Below the pieces are notes generated by a model. It was given only the letters and a program-made list of their open reading frames with translations. It was not told where the DNA came from and searched no databases. Shown here one piece after another: positions 1 to 8,803 of a stretch of 64,000 nucleotides of DNA. Origin of the DNA: Streptomyces rubellomurinus (GTDB lineage Bacteria > Actinomycetota > Actinomycetes > Streptomycetales > Streptomycetaceae); NCBI RefSeq assembly GCF_000961885.1, contig NZ_JZKH01000028.1:1-64000 (forward strand), written 5' to 3'. Within the stretch, counting starts at the first letter, position 1. The number at the start of each line of letters is the position of its first letter. A program made the position numbers and the translations under genes.

Positions 1-29
1 CGCCCGCCCAACCCGAAGGACCAAGCACC

Positions 30-1295
30 GTGGCAGACCGACCCGTCATCGCCGTCGTCTACGACCTGGGCGCGGTGAGCCCGCTCACCATCGTCGACCA
101 CCTGGAACCGCTCGGCGACGTGCTCATGGCGCTGCGCCGGTCCGAGCACACCGAGCTCAACCGCGCGCTGATCGAGGAACTGGCCACGGTCGTCGACCTC
201 GCCCCGGACCACGACGTCGCCGCCGAGGAGCTGCGCCGCCACCGCCCCGACGCGCTGCTCACCTTCAGCGAGACCTGCCTCGGCGACGCCGCCGAACTCG
301 CCGAGCGGCTCGGCCTGCCGTTCCACTCGGTCGAGACGGTCGGGCTGCTGCGCGACAAGTACGCGATGCGCGCCCGGCTGCGCGAGCACGGCGTGGACGC
401 CGTCCGCTCCGCCCGGCTGGAGGGCCCCGCCGACTGGCCGGCCGCGCTGGCCGAGGTCGGCCTGCCCGCCGTGCTCAAGCCCGCCACCGGGCAGGGCAGC
501 CGGGACACCCACCTGATCACCGAGGAGGCCGCGGGCGCCCGCCTCGCCGAGGAACTGCTGACCGGGCCGGACGCCGGCCCGATGGTGCTGGAGGAGTACC
601 TGCGCGGCCGGGACTGCGGCCCGTTCGGGGACTACGTCTCGGTGGAGAGCGCCGTGGTCGACGGCGAGGCCACCCACTGGCAGGTCACCGGCAAGTACCC
701 GCTGCTGCCGCCGTTCCGCGAGCCCGGGCAGTACTGGCCGGCGCCGATCGACGAGGCCGAGCGGGCGGCCGCGCTCGCCCTGACCACGCAGGTCATCGCG
801 GCCCTGGGCATCCGCACCGGCATCACCCACACCGAGCTCAAGCTCACCGCCGAGGGCCCCCGGCTGATCGAGCTCAACGGCCGGCTCGGCGGCTACCAGT
901 CCTGGCTCGCCGAACTGGCCGGCGGCCTCGACCCGATGGAGCTGGCCGGCCGGATCGCGCTCGGCGAGAAGGTGGAGGTCGGCCACGCGCCCACCGACCG
1001 GGTGTACTTCGTCCGTTCCATCCAGACCCCGCGCGAGGGCGGCCTGCTGAAGGCCGTGCACGGCCTGCGGGAGGTGCTGGACCTGCCCGGCGTCGAGGGC
1101 GCGACGGTGATGAGCCGGCCCGGCGAGCAGCTGCCGCCGACCGTGTCGACCGCCGAGCTGGTCTCCGTCACCGGCATCGTCGAGGACCACGCCGCGATGC
1201 TGGCCGTCGTCGAGCAGGCGCTCGGCAGGCTCACCTTCACCATCGAGGGGCCGGACGGCGAGCGGACCCTGACCTCCGCCGAGTGCGAGGTCTGA
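30..1295 (+). CDS. ATP-grasp carboxylate-amine ligase
   Basis: A 421-residue ATP-grasp enzyme of the L-amino-acid ligase/carnosine-synthase type, expected to join a carboxylate (via an acyl phosphate) to an amine using ATP. The N-terminal third (about residues 1-105) is a Rossmann-like pre-ATP-grasp domain. The central part shows the ATP-grasp lysine region (VGLPAVLKPATGQGSRDTH), an LEEYLRG adenine-binding stretch and a C-terminal metal-site motif ELNGRLGG. The GTG start follows a GAAGGA ribosome site at 15-20. Its partners downstream (aminomutases, adenylation domain) suggest it forms the amide bond in a small product. The substrates cannot be read from sequence. Its operon may extend upstream of the window, since only 29 bases precede the start. 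Confidence 0.85.
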   Translation: MADRPVIAVVYDLGAVSPLTIVDHLEPLGDVLMALRRSEHTELNRALIEELATVVDLAPDHDVAAEELRRHRPDALLTFSETCLGDAAELAERLGLPFHSVETVGLLRDKYAMRARLREHGVDAVRSARLEGPADWPAALAEVGLPAVLKPATGQGSRDTHLITEEAAGARLAEELLTGPDAGPMVLEEYLRGRDCGPFGDYVSVESAVVDGEATHWQVTGKYPLLPPFREPGQYWPAPIDEAERAAALALTTQVIAALGIRTGITHTELKLTAEGPRLIELNGRLGGYQSWLAELAGGLDPMELAGRIALGEKVEVGHAPTDRVYFVRSIQTPREGGLLKAVHGLREVLDLPGVEGATVMSRPGEQLPPTVSTAELVSVTGIVEDHAAMLAVVEQALGRLTFTIEGPDGERTLTSAECEV

Positions 1296-1346
1296 CCCCC
1301 CGCCTCCGGGACCGGGCGGCGGCCGACCCCGCCGCCCTCCGGTGCC

Positions 1347-2339
1347 TCAGCGGTCGATCAGCGCGAAGCGGGAGGCGAACACCCCCGCCTGGAAGCGGCT
1401 GTCCACTCCCCAGTCCCGCATCAGCTCGGCGATGTGCCGCCGGCAGGTCCGCACCGACATGTTCATCCGGTGCGCGATCGCCTCGTCCTTGTGCCCGGCC
1501 GCGAGCAGCCGGACGATCCCGCGCTTGACCTCGTCGCCGCTGTCCCCGTAGCCGAAGCCGGTGTGGGTGAACGGGCGGGCCTGGCTCCACTCCCGCTCCA
1601 TCGTGCGGTACAGGTACTCCACCACCACCGGCTCGCGGATCACCATCGCGCCCGGCTCGCCGTCCTGGGTGCGGTCGGGCAGGAAGGCGATCCGCCGGTC
1701 GAAGATGATCAGCCGGTCGATCACCTCGCCGACGGTGCGGATCTCCGAGCCGGCCTCCGACATCCTCGTGAAGTGCATCTGCACCACCGGGCTGGCCAGC
1801 ACCACGTGCGGGTACAGCGCGCGCATCCGCACGCCCCGGTCCAGCAGCTGCAGGTCGCGCGGGCGGCTGTCGACCAGCGTCTCCTCGCTCAGCGCGGTCG
1901 GCTGGCTGACGAACACCTCCTCCGAGCAGGCCCGGGACACCTCGCTGAGCATGCTGCGGACCTGCTCCACGTCGTGCAGCAGCTCGATCGCCACGCCCCG
2001 GCCGCGGTCCCGCCGGGCCTCGAAGTAGGTGGACTGCAGCGGCAGCAGCATCGCCCTGGTCCGCTCGGCGCGCATCCGCCGCTCGTGGATCTCCTGCTCC
2101 AGCGGGCCCACCAGCTCGGCCACCGCCGCCTCCGGGCTGGCCGGCACCCAGCGGCCGGGCCCCGTCCCGTGCAGCAGCCGCAGCTCCAGCAGCGCCGCCA
2201 GGGCGGCGTCGAAGCGCTCCGGCGGGAGTCCGTCGCGCCGGTCGGCGGCGATCAGCACGCCGTCGCGCAGCGCCTGTTCGTACAGGACGGTCGCGTCGGG
2301 CGTCAGTTCGGCGGCGCCGCCGGTCTCCGGGTCGGTCAT
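1347..2339 (-). CDS. LuxR-type HTH transcriptional regulator
   Basis: A 330-residue regulator. The last 65 residues form a LuxR/GerE-like helix-turn-helix (HKDEAIAHRMNMSVRTCRRH). The N-terminal region resembles the TrmB-like winged helix plus sensor region found in many Streptomyces regulators that lack a receiver domain. A GGGGGGAG ribosome site precedes the ATG. It converges on the ATP-grasp gene and diverges from the cupin/aminomutase operon, so it is the obvious candidate cluster regulator, probably acting in the 180 bp shared upstream region. No ligand can be inferred. Confidence 0.85.
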   Translation of the reverse strand: MTDPETGGAAELTPDATVLYEQALRDGVLIAADRRDGLPPERFDAALAALLELRLLHGTGPGRWVPASPEAAVAELVGPLEQEIHERRMRAERTRAMLLPLQSTYFEARRDRGRGVAIELLHDVEQVRSMLSEVSRACSEEVFVSQPTALSEETLVDSRPRDLQLLDRGVRMRALYPHVVLASPVVQMHFTRMSEAGSEIRTVGEVIDRLIIFDRRIAFLPDRTQDGEPGAMVIREPVVVEYLYRTMEREWSQARPFTHTGFGYGDSGDEVKRGIVRLLAAGHKDEAIAHRMNMSVRTCRRHIAELMRDWGVDSRFQAGVFASRFALIDR

Positions 2340-2357
2340 GGTGCTCCCCCCGCGGTC

Positions 2358-2415
2358 ACTTGCTGCCAGGCAAGTTTATGACAGCGTCCGGACATCGATC
2401 CGGGCCCCGGGATCG
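2358..2415. promoter_or_regulatory. Divergent promoter region with two inverted repeats
   Basis: The 181 bp between the regulator and the cupin gene contains a perfect inverted repeat ACTTGC-N6-GCAAGT (2358-2375) and a second one, CGATCC-N8-GGATCG (2396-2415). Both lie between divergent starts, where an operator for the LuxR-type regulator would be expected. No clear -35/-10 pair is visible. Assignment as operators is inference from position and symmetry. Confidence 0.4.
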
Positions 2416-2520
2416 GCAAGGCTTCTCGCATCCCCAGTCGAGCAGCCCGTTCGGGCAGCAGCGTCGGTCGCCCCGTCGACCGCATCGCCGACCGCCCGCC
2501 GAACGCCCCGGAGTGGAGCC

Positions 2521-2928
2521 TTGCAGACCGCCTCGCACACCGCCTCGCACACCGCCCTGCAGACCGTCGAAGTCCGTACGGACATCCCGCAGTTCCTGCC
2601 GGTGGCCGGCCACCACGTGCCGGCCCCGTTCTACCTGACCGCCGACATGTTCGGCGGCCTGCCGTTCCAGCTGGCCGGCGGCTCGATCGACCACCTGGTC
2701 GGCAAGCCGGTCGCCGACCCGCACCGGCACGAGGTCGCCGAGATCTACTTCCTGGTCTCGCCGAACCCGGGCGGCGCGAAGATCGACGTCACCGTGGAGG
2801 GCGAGCGCCACGAGCTGAGCTCCCCGGCGATGCTGCACGTCCCGGCCGGCGCCGAGCACCAGTTCCTCACCAAGGAGGCCGAGCCGGGCAGCTACTGCTT
2901 CGGCATCCTGCTGGGCGACAAGGCGTGA
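2521..2928 (+). CDS. Small single-domain cupin
   Basis: A cupin of about 135 residues. Motif 1 carries the metal-type residues PHRHEVAEIYFLV and motif 2 is MLHVPAGAEHQF, so a metal-bound beta-barrel enzyme or sensor is likely. I chose the TTG at 2521 because a CGGAG ribosome site lies 7 nt upstream; a GTG at 2602 is the alternative. The first residues are a short repeat (TASHTASHTA) encoded by 12-nt repeats. The stop overlaps the GTG of the next gene (GTGA), so it is the first gene of the operon. The reaction is unknown. Position beside enzymes that make a beta-keto amino acid would fit an isomerase, dehydratase or decarboxylase role, but that is speculation. Confidence 0.75.
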   Translation: MQTASHTASHTALQTVEVRTDIPQFLPVAGHHVPAPFYLTADMFGGLPFQLAGGSIDHLVGKPVADPHRHEVAEIYFLVSPNPGGAKIDVTVEGERHELSSPAMLHVPAGAEHQFLTKEAEPGSYCFGILLGDKA

Positions 2929-3962
2929 CCACCGCCCCGGCCCCCGCCCCGGCCGCGGCCCCGGCCCGCCTGCACCTGAGCGAGAACCCGTACGGCGCCA
3001 GCCCGCTCGCCCTCGCCGCCGCCCGCGACGCCATCGACCTGACCGAGATCTACCCGGACCCGGCCCGGCAGAGCCCGACCGCCGCCCTCGCCGCGCACCT
3101 CGGCGTGGCCGAGGAGCAGATCGCCGTCGCCAACGGCAGCGACGAGCTCGTCCTGCTCACCGCCCTCGCCCTCGGCGACGTCACCCGGCCCGGCGTCACC
3201 ACCGCCGGCACCTTCCCCGGCTACCGGATCTGCCTGGAGACCGCCCGGCGCGGCTGCACCGAGATCCCGCTCGCGGGTACGGAGACCGACGCCGAGCGCT
3301 TCGCCGAGGCGCTGGCCGGCGCCGGCATCGGCTACCTGTGCAACCCGCACAACCCGACCGGCGCCCTGCTCTCCCGCGAGCGCTTCGACCTGCTGGTCGC
3401 CGCCGCCGAGCGCACCGGCACCCCGCTGGTGGTCGACGAGGCCTACCTGGAGTTCACCCCGGCCGGCACCCCGCAGCTGCGCGACTACCTGGACCGCGGC
3501 GCCCCGGTGGTCTCGCTGCGCACCTTCTCCAAGGCGTACGGGCTGGCCGCGCTGCGGATCGGCTACGCGGTCGGCCGGGCCGACCTGATCGCCCGGCTGC
3601 GCGAGGCCCAGGGCACCATGCCGTTCAGCGTCAACCGGGCCGCCCAGGCCGGCGCCGTCGCCGCGCTCACCGACCCCGAGCACCTGGCGCGGGCCGTGCG
3701 CCGCAATGCCGAGCGGCGCGAGCGCTTCCGCGCCGACCTCGCCGCCCGGGGCCGCCGCTCGCTGCCCTCCGTCACCAACTTCGTCGCCGTCGCCGTGCCC
3801 GACTCCGCGGCCGCCGAGCACCTGCTCGCCGAGCGGTACGGGATCCTCGTCCGCGACGCCGGCCGGTTCGGCCTGCCCGGCTACCTGCGGGTCTCGCTCG
3901 GCCCCGACGAGCAGCTGGACCGGCTGCTCGACGCGCTCGACGAGCTCGCCCCCGTGCGCTGA
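2925..3962 (+). CDS. HisC-like PLP-dependent aminotransferase
   Basis: A 345-residue fold-type I PLP enzyme of the histidinol-phosphate aminotransferase branch. Visible motifs are HLSENPYG near residue 20, CNPHNPTG, VDEAYLEF and the PLP-lysine region [16 protein letters not shown]. It lacks the neighbours of a histidine operon, and a separate housekeeping hisC sits at 34.9 kb, so this copy is probably a pathway enzyme. It could transaminate the 3-oxo group produced by the dehydrogenase downstream, or act like CobD, a HisC relative that decarboxylates threonine phosphate. The sequence alone does not decide between them. GTG start, translationally coupled to the cupin. Confidence 0.82.
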   Translation: MTTAPAPAPAAAPARLHLSENPYGASPLALAAARDAIDLTEIYPDPARQSPTAALAAHLGVAEEQIAVANGSDELVLLTALALGDVTRPGVTTAGTFPGYRICLETARRGCTEIPLAGTETDAERFAEALAGAGIGYLCNPHNPTGALLSRERFDLLVAAAERTGTPLVVDEAYLEFTPAGTPQLRDYLDRGAPVVSLRTFSKAYGLAALRIGYAVGRADLIARLREAQGTMPFSVNRAAQAGAVAALTDPEHLARAVRRNAERRERFRADLAARGRRSLPSVTNFVAVAVPDSAAAEHLLAERYGILVRDAGRFGLPGYLRVSLGPDEQLDRLLDALDELAPVR

Positions 3963-4014
3963 GCCTCCGTTGGGCCGCACCACACCCTCCCCCGTACCTG
4001 TAGGAGCACCCCTG

Positions 4015-4698
4015 ATGACCCACGTCGTGATCGTCAACCACGAGGAGCAGTACGCCGTCTGGCCGCGCCGGGCCGAGCTGCCGGCCGGCTGGCGGGCGAC
4101 CGACTGGACCGGCGACGAGCGCGGCTGCCTGGAGCGCGTCGCCGAGGGCTGGACGGACCTGCGTCCCGCCTCGGTGCGCGAGGCCGTCGCCGAGGACGCC
4201 GCCCGCCCGGCCGTCCAGCTGCTGACCGCCGGCCCGGTCCAGCTGCGCGAGGTGCTGCCGGCCGAGGCCGAGCAGCTGCGCGACGGCGGCACCGCCGGGC
4301 TCGACTGGCTCGGCGGCACGCCCGGCGACGGCACCCGGGTCGCCGCGAAGATGCTGGCCGGCGCCGCCGCGGCCGGCCTGCTGCGGCCCGGCTGGGGCAT
4401 GTACCTGCTGGTGCGCAGCGAGGACGCCGTCGCGGTCGGCGGCATGGGCTTCCACGGCGCCCCGGACGGCGGGCAGGTGGAGATCGGCTTCGACCTGGTC
4501 GAGCCGGCCCGCGGCCACGGCTACGCGACCCTCGCGCTCAGCGAACTCGCCTGCTGGGCGCTGGCCCAGGACGGCGTCGACCGGGTGATCGCCACCACCA
4601 CCCCGGACAACCGCGCCTCCCAGCGCGTCATGGAGCGGGCCGCCTTCACCCGCATGCCCGACGCCGACGGCCTGTTCGTCTACCAGCTCACCCACTGA
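4015..4698 (+). CDS. MbtH-GNAT fusion protein
   Basis: A 227-residue two-domain protein. Residues 1-60 have the MbtH signature: NHEEQYAVWP, then PAGW, then CLERVAEGWTDLRP. MbtH proteins bind and activate NRPS adenylation domains. Residues from about 70 are a GNAT acetyltransferase (PVQLREV start, core GFDLVEPARGHGYATLAL acetyl-CoA loop, TTPDNRASQRVMERAAF). An AGGAG site lies 8 nt before the ATG. The only adenylation domain in view is at 9.6 kb, so the MbtH half probably serves it, while the GNAT half would N-acylate an intermediate, perhaps one of the amines of the diaminohexanoate unit. The fusion is unusual; MbtH is normally free-standing or fused to NRPS modules. Confidence 0.85.
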   Translation: MTHVVIVNHEEQYAVWPRRAELPAGWRATDWTGDERGCLERVAEGWTDLRPASVREAVAEDAARPAVQLLTAGPVQLREVLPAEAEQLRDGGTAGLDWLGGTPGDGTRVAAKMLAGAAAAGLLRPGWGMYLLVRSEDAVAVGGMGFHGAPDGGQVEIGFDLVEPARGHGYATLALSELACWALAQDGVDRVIATTTPDNRASQRVMERAAFTRMPDADGLFVYQLTH

Positions 4699-4758
4699 CC
4701 ACCCGACCCACCGCCCCGGGGGAACGTCCGCCCGCCGGTGGCCTTAAGGAGGAGCACC

Positions 4759-6165
4759 ATGGCGTACGCCGCCCCCACCCTGGCCCCCACCGCCCTCGAA
4801 CCGCTGCCGCAGCCGTACGAGTACCGGCGGCGCGAGGCCGTCGAGCCCGACTGGACCCGCTTCCCCGGCTGGCGCGACGTCACCGCCGCCCAGTGGCGGG
4901 ACCCGCAGTGGCAGCGCGCGCACTGCGTCAAGAGCGTCCGGCAGCTGCGCGAGCTGGTCGGCCCCGGCCTGGACGAGGCGTTCTACGCCGACGTCGAGGC
5001 CGACCAGCGCGACCACGCGACCATGTCGCTGCTGCTCACCCCGCAGGTGCTGAACACCATCGGCCCGGACGGCCCGCCGGAGACCGGCACCTGGTACCGC
5101 GACCCGGTGCGCCGCTACATGCTGCCGGTCGCCTCCGACCGCCGGCCCACCCTGCCCAGCCACCCGCTGGCCTCCCGGGACTCGCTGCACGAGGCCGAGA
5201 TGTGGGCGGTCGAGGGCCTGACCCACCGCTACCCGACCAAGGTGCTGGCCGAGCTGGTCACCACCTGCCCCCAGTACTGCGGCCACTGCACCCGGATGGA
5301 CCTGGTCGGCAACAACACCCCGCAGATCGCCAAGTACCGCTTCGTGCTGCGGCCCGCCGACCGGCTGGACCGGATGATCGACTACCTGCGGGCCACCCCG
5401 ACCGTGCGCGACGTGGTGGTCTCCGGCGGGGACGTCGCCAACGTGCCCTGGCCGCGCCTGCGTTCCTTCGTCGACCGGCTGCTGGACATCGAGTCCGTCC
5501 GCGACATCCGGCTCGCCAGCAAGGGCCTGATCGGCCTGCCGCAGCACTGGATGGCACCCGAACTCCTCGACGGCATGGCAGAGTTGGCCGCCAAGGCGCG
5601 CGGCCGCGGGGTCTCCCTGGCGATGCACACCCACGCCAACGTGGCCCAGCAGGTCACCCCGCTGGTCGCCGAGGCCTCCCGCGCGCTGATGGACGCCGGC
5701 CTGCGCGACGTCCGCAACCAGGGCGTGCTGCTGGACGGCGTCAACGCCAGCCCGGAGGCGCTGCTCGACCTGTGCTTCGGCCTGCTCGACAACGCCGGCA
5801 TCATGCCCTACTACTTCTACCTCTGCGACATGATCCCCGGCGCCGAGCACTGGCGCCTCCCGCTCGCCGAGGCGCAGCGCCTGCAGCACGCGATCATGGG
5901 CTACCTGCCCGGCTTCGCCACCCCGCGCATCGTCTGCGACGTGCCGTACGTCGGCAAGCGCTGGGTGCACCAGGTCGACTCCTACGACCGCGAGCGCGGC
6001 ATCTCCTCCTGGCGCAAGAACTACCGCACCTCCGTCGAGCACGACGACCCGGAGGCGCTGGACCGCACCTACCACTACTACGACCCGGTGCACACCCTGC
6101 CCGAGGCCGGCCGCCGCTGGTGGAGCACGCCCGAGGCCCTGGCGCTCACCGGGGGTGCGGCATGA
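4759..6165 (+). CDS. kamA: Lysine 2,3-aminomutase family radical SAM enzyme
   Basis: A 468-residue radical SAM protein of the KamA family. The cluster motif CxxxCxxC is CPQYCGHC at about residues 170-177. KamA enzymes use a 4Fe-4S cluster, SAM and PLP to turn L-lysine into beta-lysine. Two aspartates that in clostridial KamA hold the substrate's terminal amine appear conserved as D357 (CDMIPGAEH) and D394 (VCDVPYVGK), supporting a lysine-like substrate. The PLP lysine is probably K400, but the usual glycine-rich PGGGGK is replaced by VPYVGK. The ATG at 4759 was chosen over a GTG at 4738 because AAGGAGG precedes it. The next gene starts in the ATGA overlap. The product feeds the downstream 5,6-aminomutase. 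Confidence 0.85.
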   Translation: MAYAAPTLAPTALEPLPQPYEYRRREAVEPDWTRFPGWRDVTAAQWRDPQWQRAHCVKSVRQLRELVGPGLDEAFYADVEADQRDHATMSLLLTPQVLNTIGPDGPPETGTWYRDPVRRYMLPVASDRRPTLPSHPLASRDSLHEAEMWAVEGLTHRYPTKVLAELVTTCPQYCGHCTRMDLVGNNTPQIAKYRFVLRPADRLDRMIDYLRATPTVRDVVVSGGDVANVPWPRLRSFVDRLLDIESVRDIRLASKGLIGLPQHWMAPELLDGMAELAAKARGRGVSLAMHTHANVAQQVTPLVAEASRALMDAGLRDVRNQGVLLDGVNASPEALLDLCFGLLDNAGIMPYYFYLCDMIPGAEHWRLPLAEAQRLQHAIMGYLPGFATPRIVCDVPYVGKRWVHQVDSYDRERGISSWRKNYRTSVEHDDPEALDRTYHYYDPVHTLPEAGRRWWSTPEALALTGGAA

Positions 6166-7232
6166 CCTCGTCCATGAACCTGTCGATGGGACTGCACCGG
6201 GTGCTGGAGCCCGCCGGCGTACTGCCGCAGGCCGCCTGGCGGCTCGACCCGGATCCGACGATCGCCGCCGACGAGGTGCTGGTCTGCGTCGAGGTGCTGA
6301 ACCTGGACGCCGCCTCCTACCGCCAGCTGCACGACAAGCACCACGGCGACGGCCCGGCGATCCGCGACGAGGTCTGCGCGATCATCGACGAGCGCGGCAA
6401 GATGCACAACCCGGTCACCGGGTCCGGCGGCATGCTGATCGGCCGCGTCCAGGCGGTCGGCCCGGACTCGCCGCTCGGCCTGCGCCCCGGCGACCGGATC
6501 GCCACCCTGGTCTCGCTCAGCCTCACCCCGCTGGCCGTCTACGACGGGCTGCTCGGCTGGGACGGCCTCAGCGAGCGCATCCCCGCCTCGGGCCACGCCG
6601 TCCTCTTCGGCCGCTCCATCGCCGCCGTCCTGCCGCCCGACCTGCCGGACGAGCTGGCGCTGTCCGTCCTGGACGTGTGCGGCGCCCCCGCGCTCACCGA
6701 GCGGGTCGTCCGCGCCGAACTGCTGCCCGCGCCCACCGTGCTGGTGCTCGGCGCCGCCGGGAAGTCCGGCTCGCTGTCGCTGGCCGCCGCCCGCCGGGCC
6801 GGCGCCGGACGGCTGATCGGCGTGGTGCCGAACGAGGCCGAGCGGCGCGCCCTGGAGGAGTCCGGGCTGGCCGACCTGGCGCTGCTCGGCGACGCCCGCG
6901 ACCCGCTGGGCCTGGCCGCCCTCCTGGACGCGCACGGCGGACCGGCCGACGTCACCGTGGTCTGCACCGACGTGCCCGGCTGCGAACACCCGGCGATCCT
7001 GGCCACCCGCGACGGCGGCACCGTCGTCTACTTCTCGATGGCCACCTCCTTCCCGGCCGCCGCGCTCGGCGCCGAGGGGCTGGCCCGCGACGTCACCATG
7101 CTGATCGGCAACGGCTACCAGCCCGGGCACGCCGCCCTCGCGCTCGACCTGATCCGGCAGGAGCCGGGCGTGCGGGCGCTGTTCGACCACCGGCTCGGCG
7201 CCGCCGAGCCCGCGCTCGCCGGGAGCCTGTGA
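6162..7232 (+). CDS. kdd: L-erythro-3,5-diaminohexanoate dehydrogenase
   Basis: A 356-residue NAD(P)-dependent oxidoreductase resembling Kdd of lysine fermentation, which oxidatively deaminates 3,5-diaminohexanoate to 5-amino-3-oxohexanoate. The N-terminal half is a GroES-like region with LDAASYRQLHDKHHGDG and NPVTGSGGMLIGRV. The nucleotide-binding loop LGAAGKSGSLSLAAARRAGA is around residue 195. Length is close to the clostridial enzyme. It is coupled by ATGA to kamA and by TGATG to kamD, so the three steps are made together. The absence of the next fermentation enzyme, the beta-keto acid cleavage enzyme Kce, argues that the pathway stops here to supply a biosynthetic unit. Confidence 0.85.
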   Translation: MTSSMNLSMGLHRVLEPAGVLPQAAWRLDPDPTIAADEVLVCVEVLNLDAASYRQLHDKHHGDGPAIRDEVCAIIDERGKMHNPVTGSGGMLIGRVQAVGPDSPLGLRPGDRIATLVSLSLTPLAVYDGLLGWDGLSERIPASGHAVLFGRSIAAVLPPDLPDELALSVLDVCGAPALTERVVRAELLPAPTVLVLGAAGKSGSLSLAAARRAGAGRLIGVVPNEAERRALEESGLADLALLGDARDPLGLAALLDAHGGPADVTVVCTDVPGCEHPAILATRDGGTVVYFSMATSFPAAALGAEGLARDVTMLIGNGYQPGHAALALDLIRQEPGVRALFDHRLGAAEPALAGSL

Positions 7233-8803
7233 TGACCACCGCCGTCCGTACCCCCGGCAAGCTCGGCCTCGACCCGGCGCTCGTCCGCCGCGCCCGCGAA
7301 CTCGCCGCCCGAGCCGGCCGCCCGGTCGTCGACCTCGCCCGCTCGCACACCACCGTCGCCGTCGAGCGCGCCACCCTGCGCCTGGCCGGCCTGAACGGCG
7401 CCGACCCCGAGGGCATCCCGTGGGCGAACCGGCTGGTCGACGCCGTCCGCGACCAGGTCGGCCTGGAGCACGGCGTCTGCCTGCCGGTCTGGGAGGCGCT
7501 GCGCAGCGGCGAGTACCGCGACCTGACCGACCTGGCCGCCCGCGCCGCCACCCGCACCGTGCCGTTCCGCGTCCCCGAGGGCGACGCCGCCGTACGGTCC
7601 GAGGCGGCGGCCCGGACGGCGGTCGGCCGGGGCATCGCCCGGATCGACGAACGGCGCCGCGAACGCGAGGAGTTGGTGCGCCGCTGGGGCAACCCGAAGG
7701 GCCCCTGGATCTACCTGATCGTCGCCACCGGCGACATCCACGAGGACATCCGGCAGGCCCAGGCCGCCGCCCAGGGCGGCGCCGACGTGATCGCCGTGAT
7801 CCGCTCCACCGGGCAGTCCCTGCTCGACTACGTCCCGGACGGCGCCACCCGCGAGGGCTACGCGGGCACCTACGCCACCCAGGAGAACTTCCGGCTGATG
7901 CGCGCCGCGCTGGACGAGACCTCGGCCGAGCTCGGCCGCTACGTCCGGCTCACCAACTACGCCTCCGGGCTGTGCATGCCGGAGATCGCCGCGCTGGCCG
8001 GCCTGGAACGCCTCGACATGATGCTCAACGACTCCATGTACGGCATCCTGTTCCGCGACATCAACCCGGTCCGCACCTTCGTCGACCAGCGCTTCTCCCG
8101 CCAGCTGCACGCCCGGGCCGGCATCGTCATCAACACCGGCGAGGACAACTACCTCACCACCGCCGACGCCGTCGACGCCGCCCACACCGTCACCGCGAGC
8201 CAGCTGCTCAACGAGTACTTCGCCAAGGAGGCCGGCCTCGCGGACGGCCAGCTCGGCCTCGGCCACGCCTTCGAGATCGACCCGGCGGTGCCCGACTCGT
8301 TCCGGCTGGAGCTCGCCCACGCCCTGCTCGCCCGCGAACTCTTCCCGGACGCCCCGCTCAAGTGGATGCCGCCCACCCGGCACATGACCGGCGACGTCTT
8401 CCACGGCTACCTGCTCAACGGCTTCTTCAACCTGGCCGGCGCGCTCACCGAACAGAGCATCCTGCTGGTCGGCATGATGACCGAGGCCGTCGTCACCCCC
8501 TTCCTCTCCGACCGCGACCTCGCGCTGCGCAACATCCGCTACGTGCTGGACGCGGCCGGCGGCCTCGCGGAGGACTTCCACCCCGCCCCGGACGGCCTGA
8601 TCGCCCGCCGCGCCGGCCAGGTCCTCGGCGAGGCGATCGACCTGCTCGAGGACATCCGCGAACGCGGCCTGCTGGACGCCATCGCCGCCGGCACCTTCGG
8701 CGGCATGCGGCGCACGGCCGAGGGCGGCCGCGGCGCGGACGGCGTGGTGGCGCGGGCCGCCGGCTACCGCAACCCCGCCATCGACCTCCTGGAGACCACG
8801 TGA
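7232..8803 (+). CDS. kamD: Lysine 5,6-aminomutase alpha subunit
   Basis: A 523-residue protein matching the alpha subunit of D-lysine/beta-lysine 5,6-aminomutase, the B12- and PLP-dependent enzyme that moves the terminal amine from C6 to C5. Family stretches visible include GNPKGPWIYLIVATGDIHED, RSTGQSLLDYVPDGAT, RLTNYASGLCMPEIA, NDSMYGILFRDIN and KWMPPTRHMTGDVFHGY, which line the TIM-barrel active site. Length equals the usual 515-525 residues. The ATG overlaps the kdd stop by one base. With the beta subunit next door the complex should convert beta-lysine to 3,5-diaminohexanoate. Vitamin B12 supply is needed from elsewhere in the genome. Confidence 0.93.
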   Translation: MTTAVRTPGKLGLDPALVRRARELAARAGRPVVDLARSHTTVAVERATLRLAGLNGADPEGIPWANRLVDAVRDQVGLEHGVCLPVWEALRSGEYRDLTDLAARAATRTVPFRVPEGDAAVRSEAAARTAVGRGIARIDERRREREELVRRWGNPKGPWIYLIVATGDIHEDIRQAQAAAQGGADVIAVIRSTGQSLLDYVPDGATREGYAGTYATQENFRLMRAALDETSAELGRYVRLTNYASGLCMPEIAALAGLERLDMMLNDSMYGILFRDINPVRTFVDQRFSRQLHARAGIVINTGEDNYLTTADAVDAAHTVTASQLLNEYFAKEAGLADGQLGLGHAFEIDPAVPDSFRLELAHALLARELFPDAPLKWMPPTRHMTGDVFHGYLLNGFFNLAGALTEQSILLVGMMTEAVVTPFLSDRDLALRNIRYVLDAAGGLAEDFHPAPDGLIARRAGQVLGEAIDLLEDIRERGLLDAIAAGTFGGMRRTAEGGRGADGVVARAAGYRNPAIDLLETT

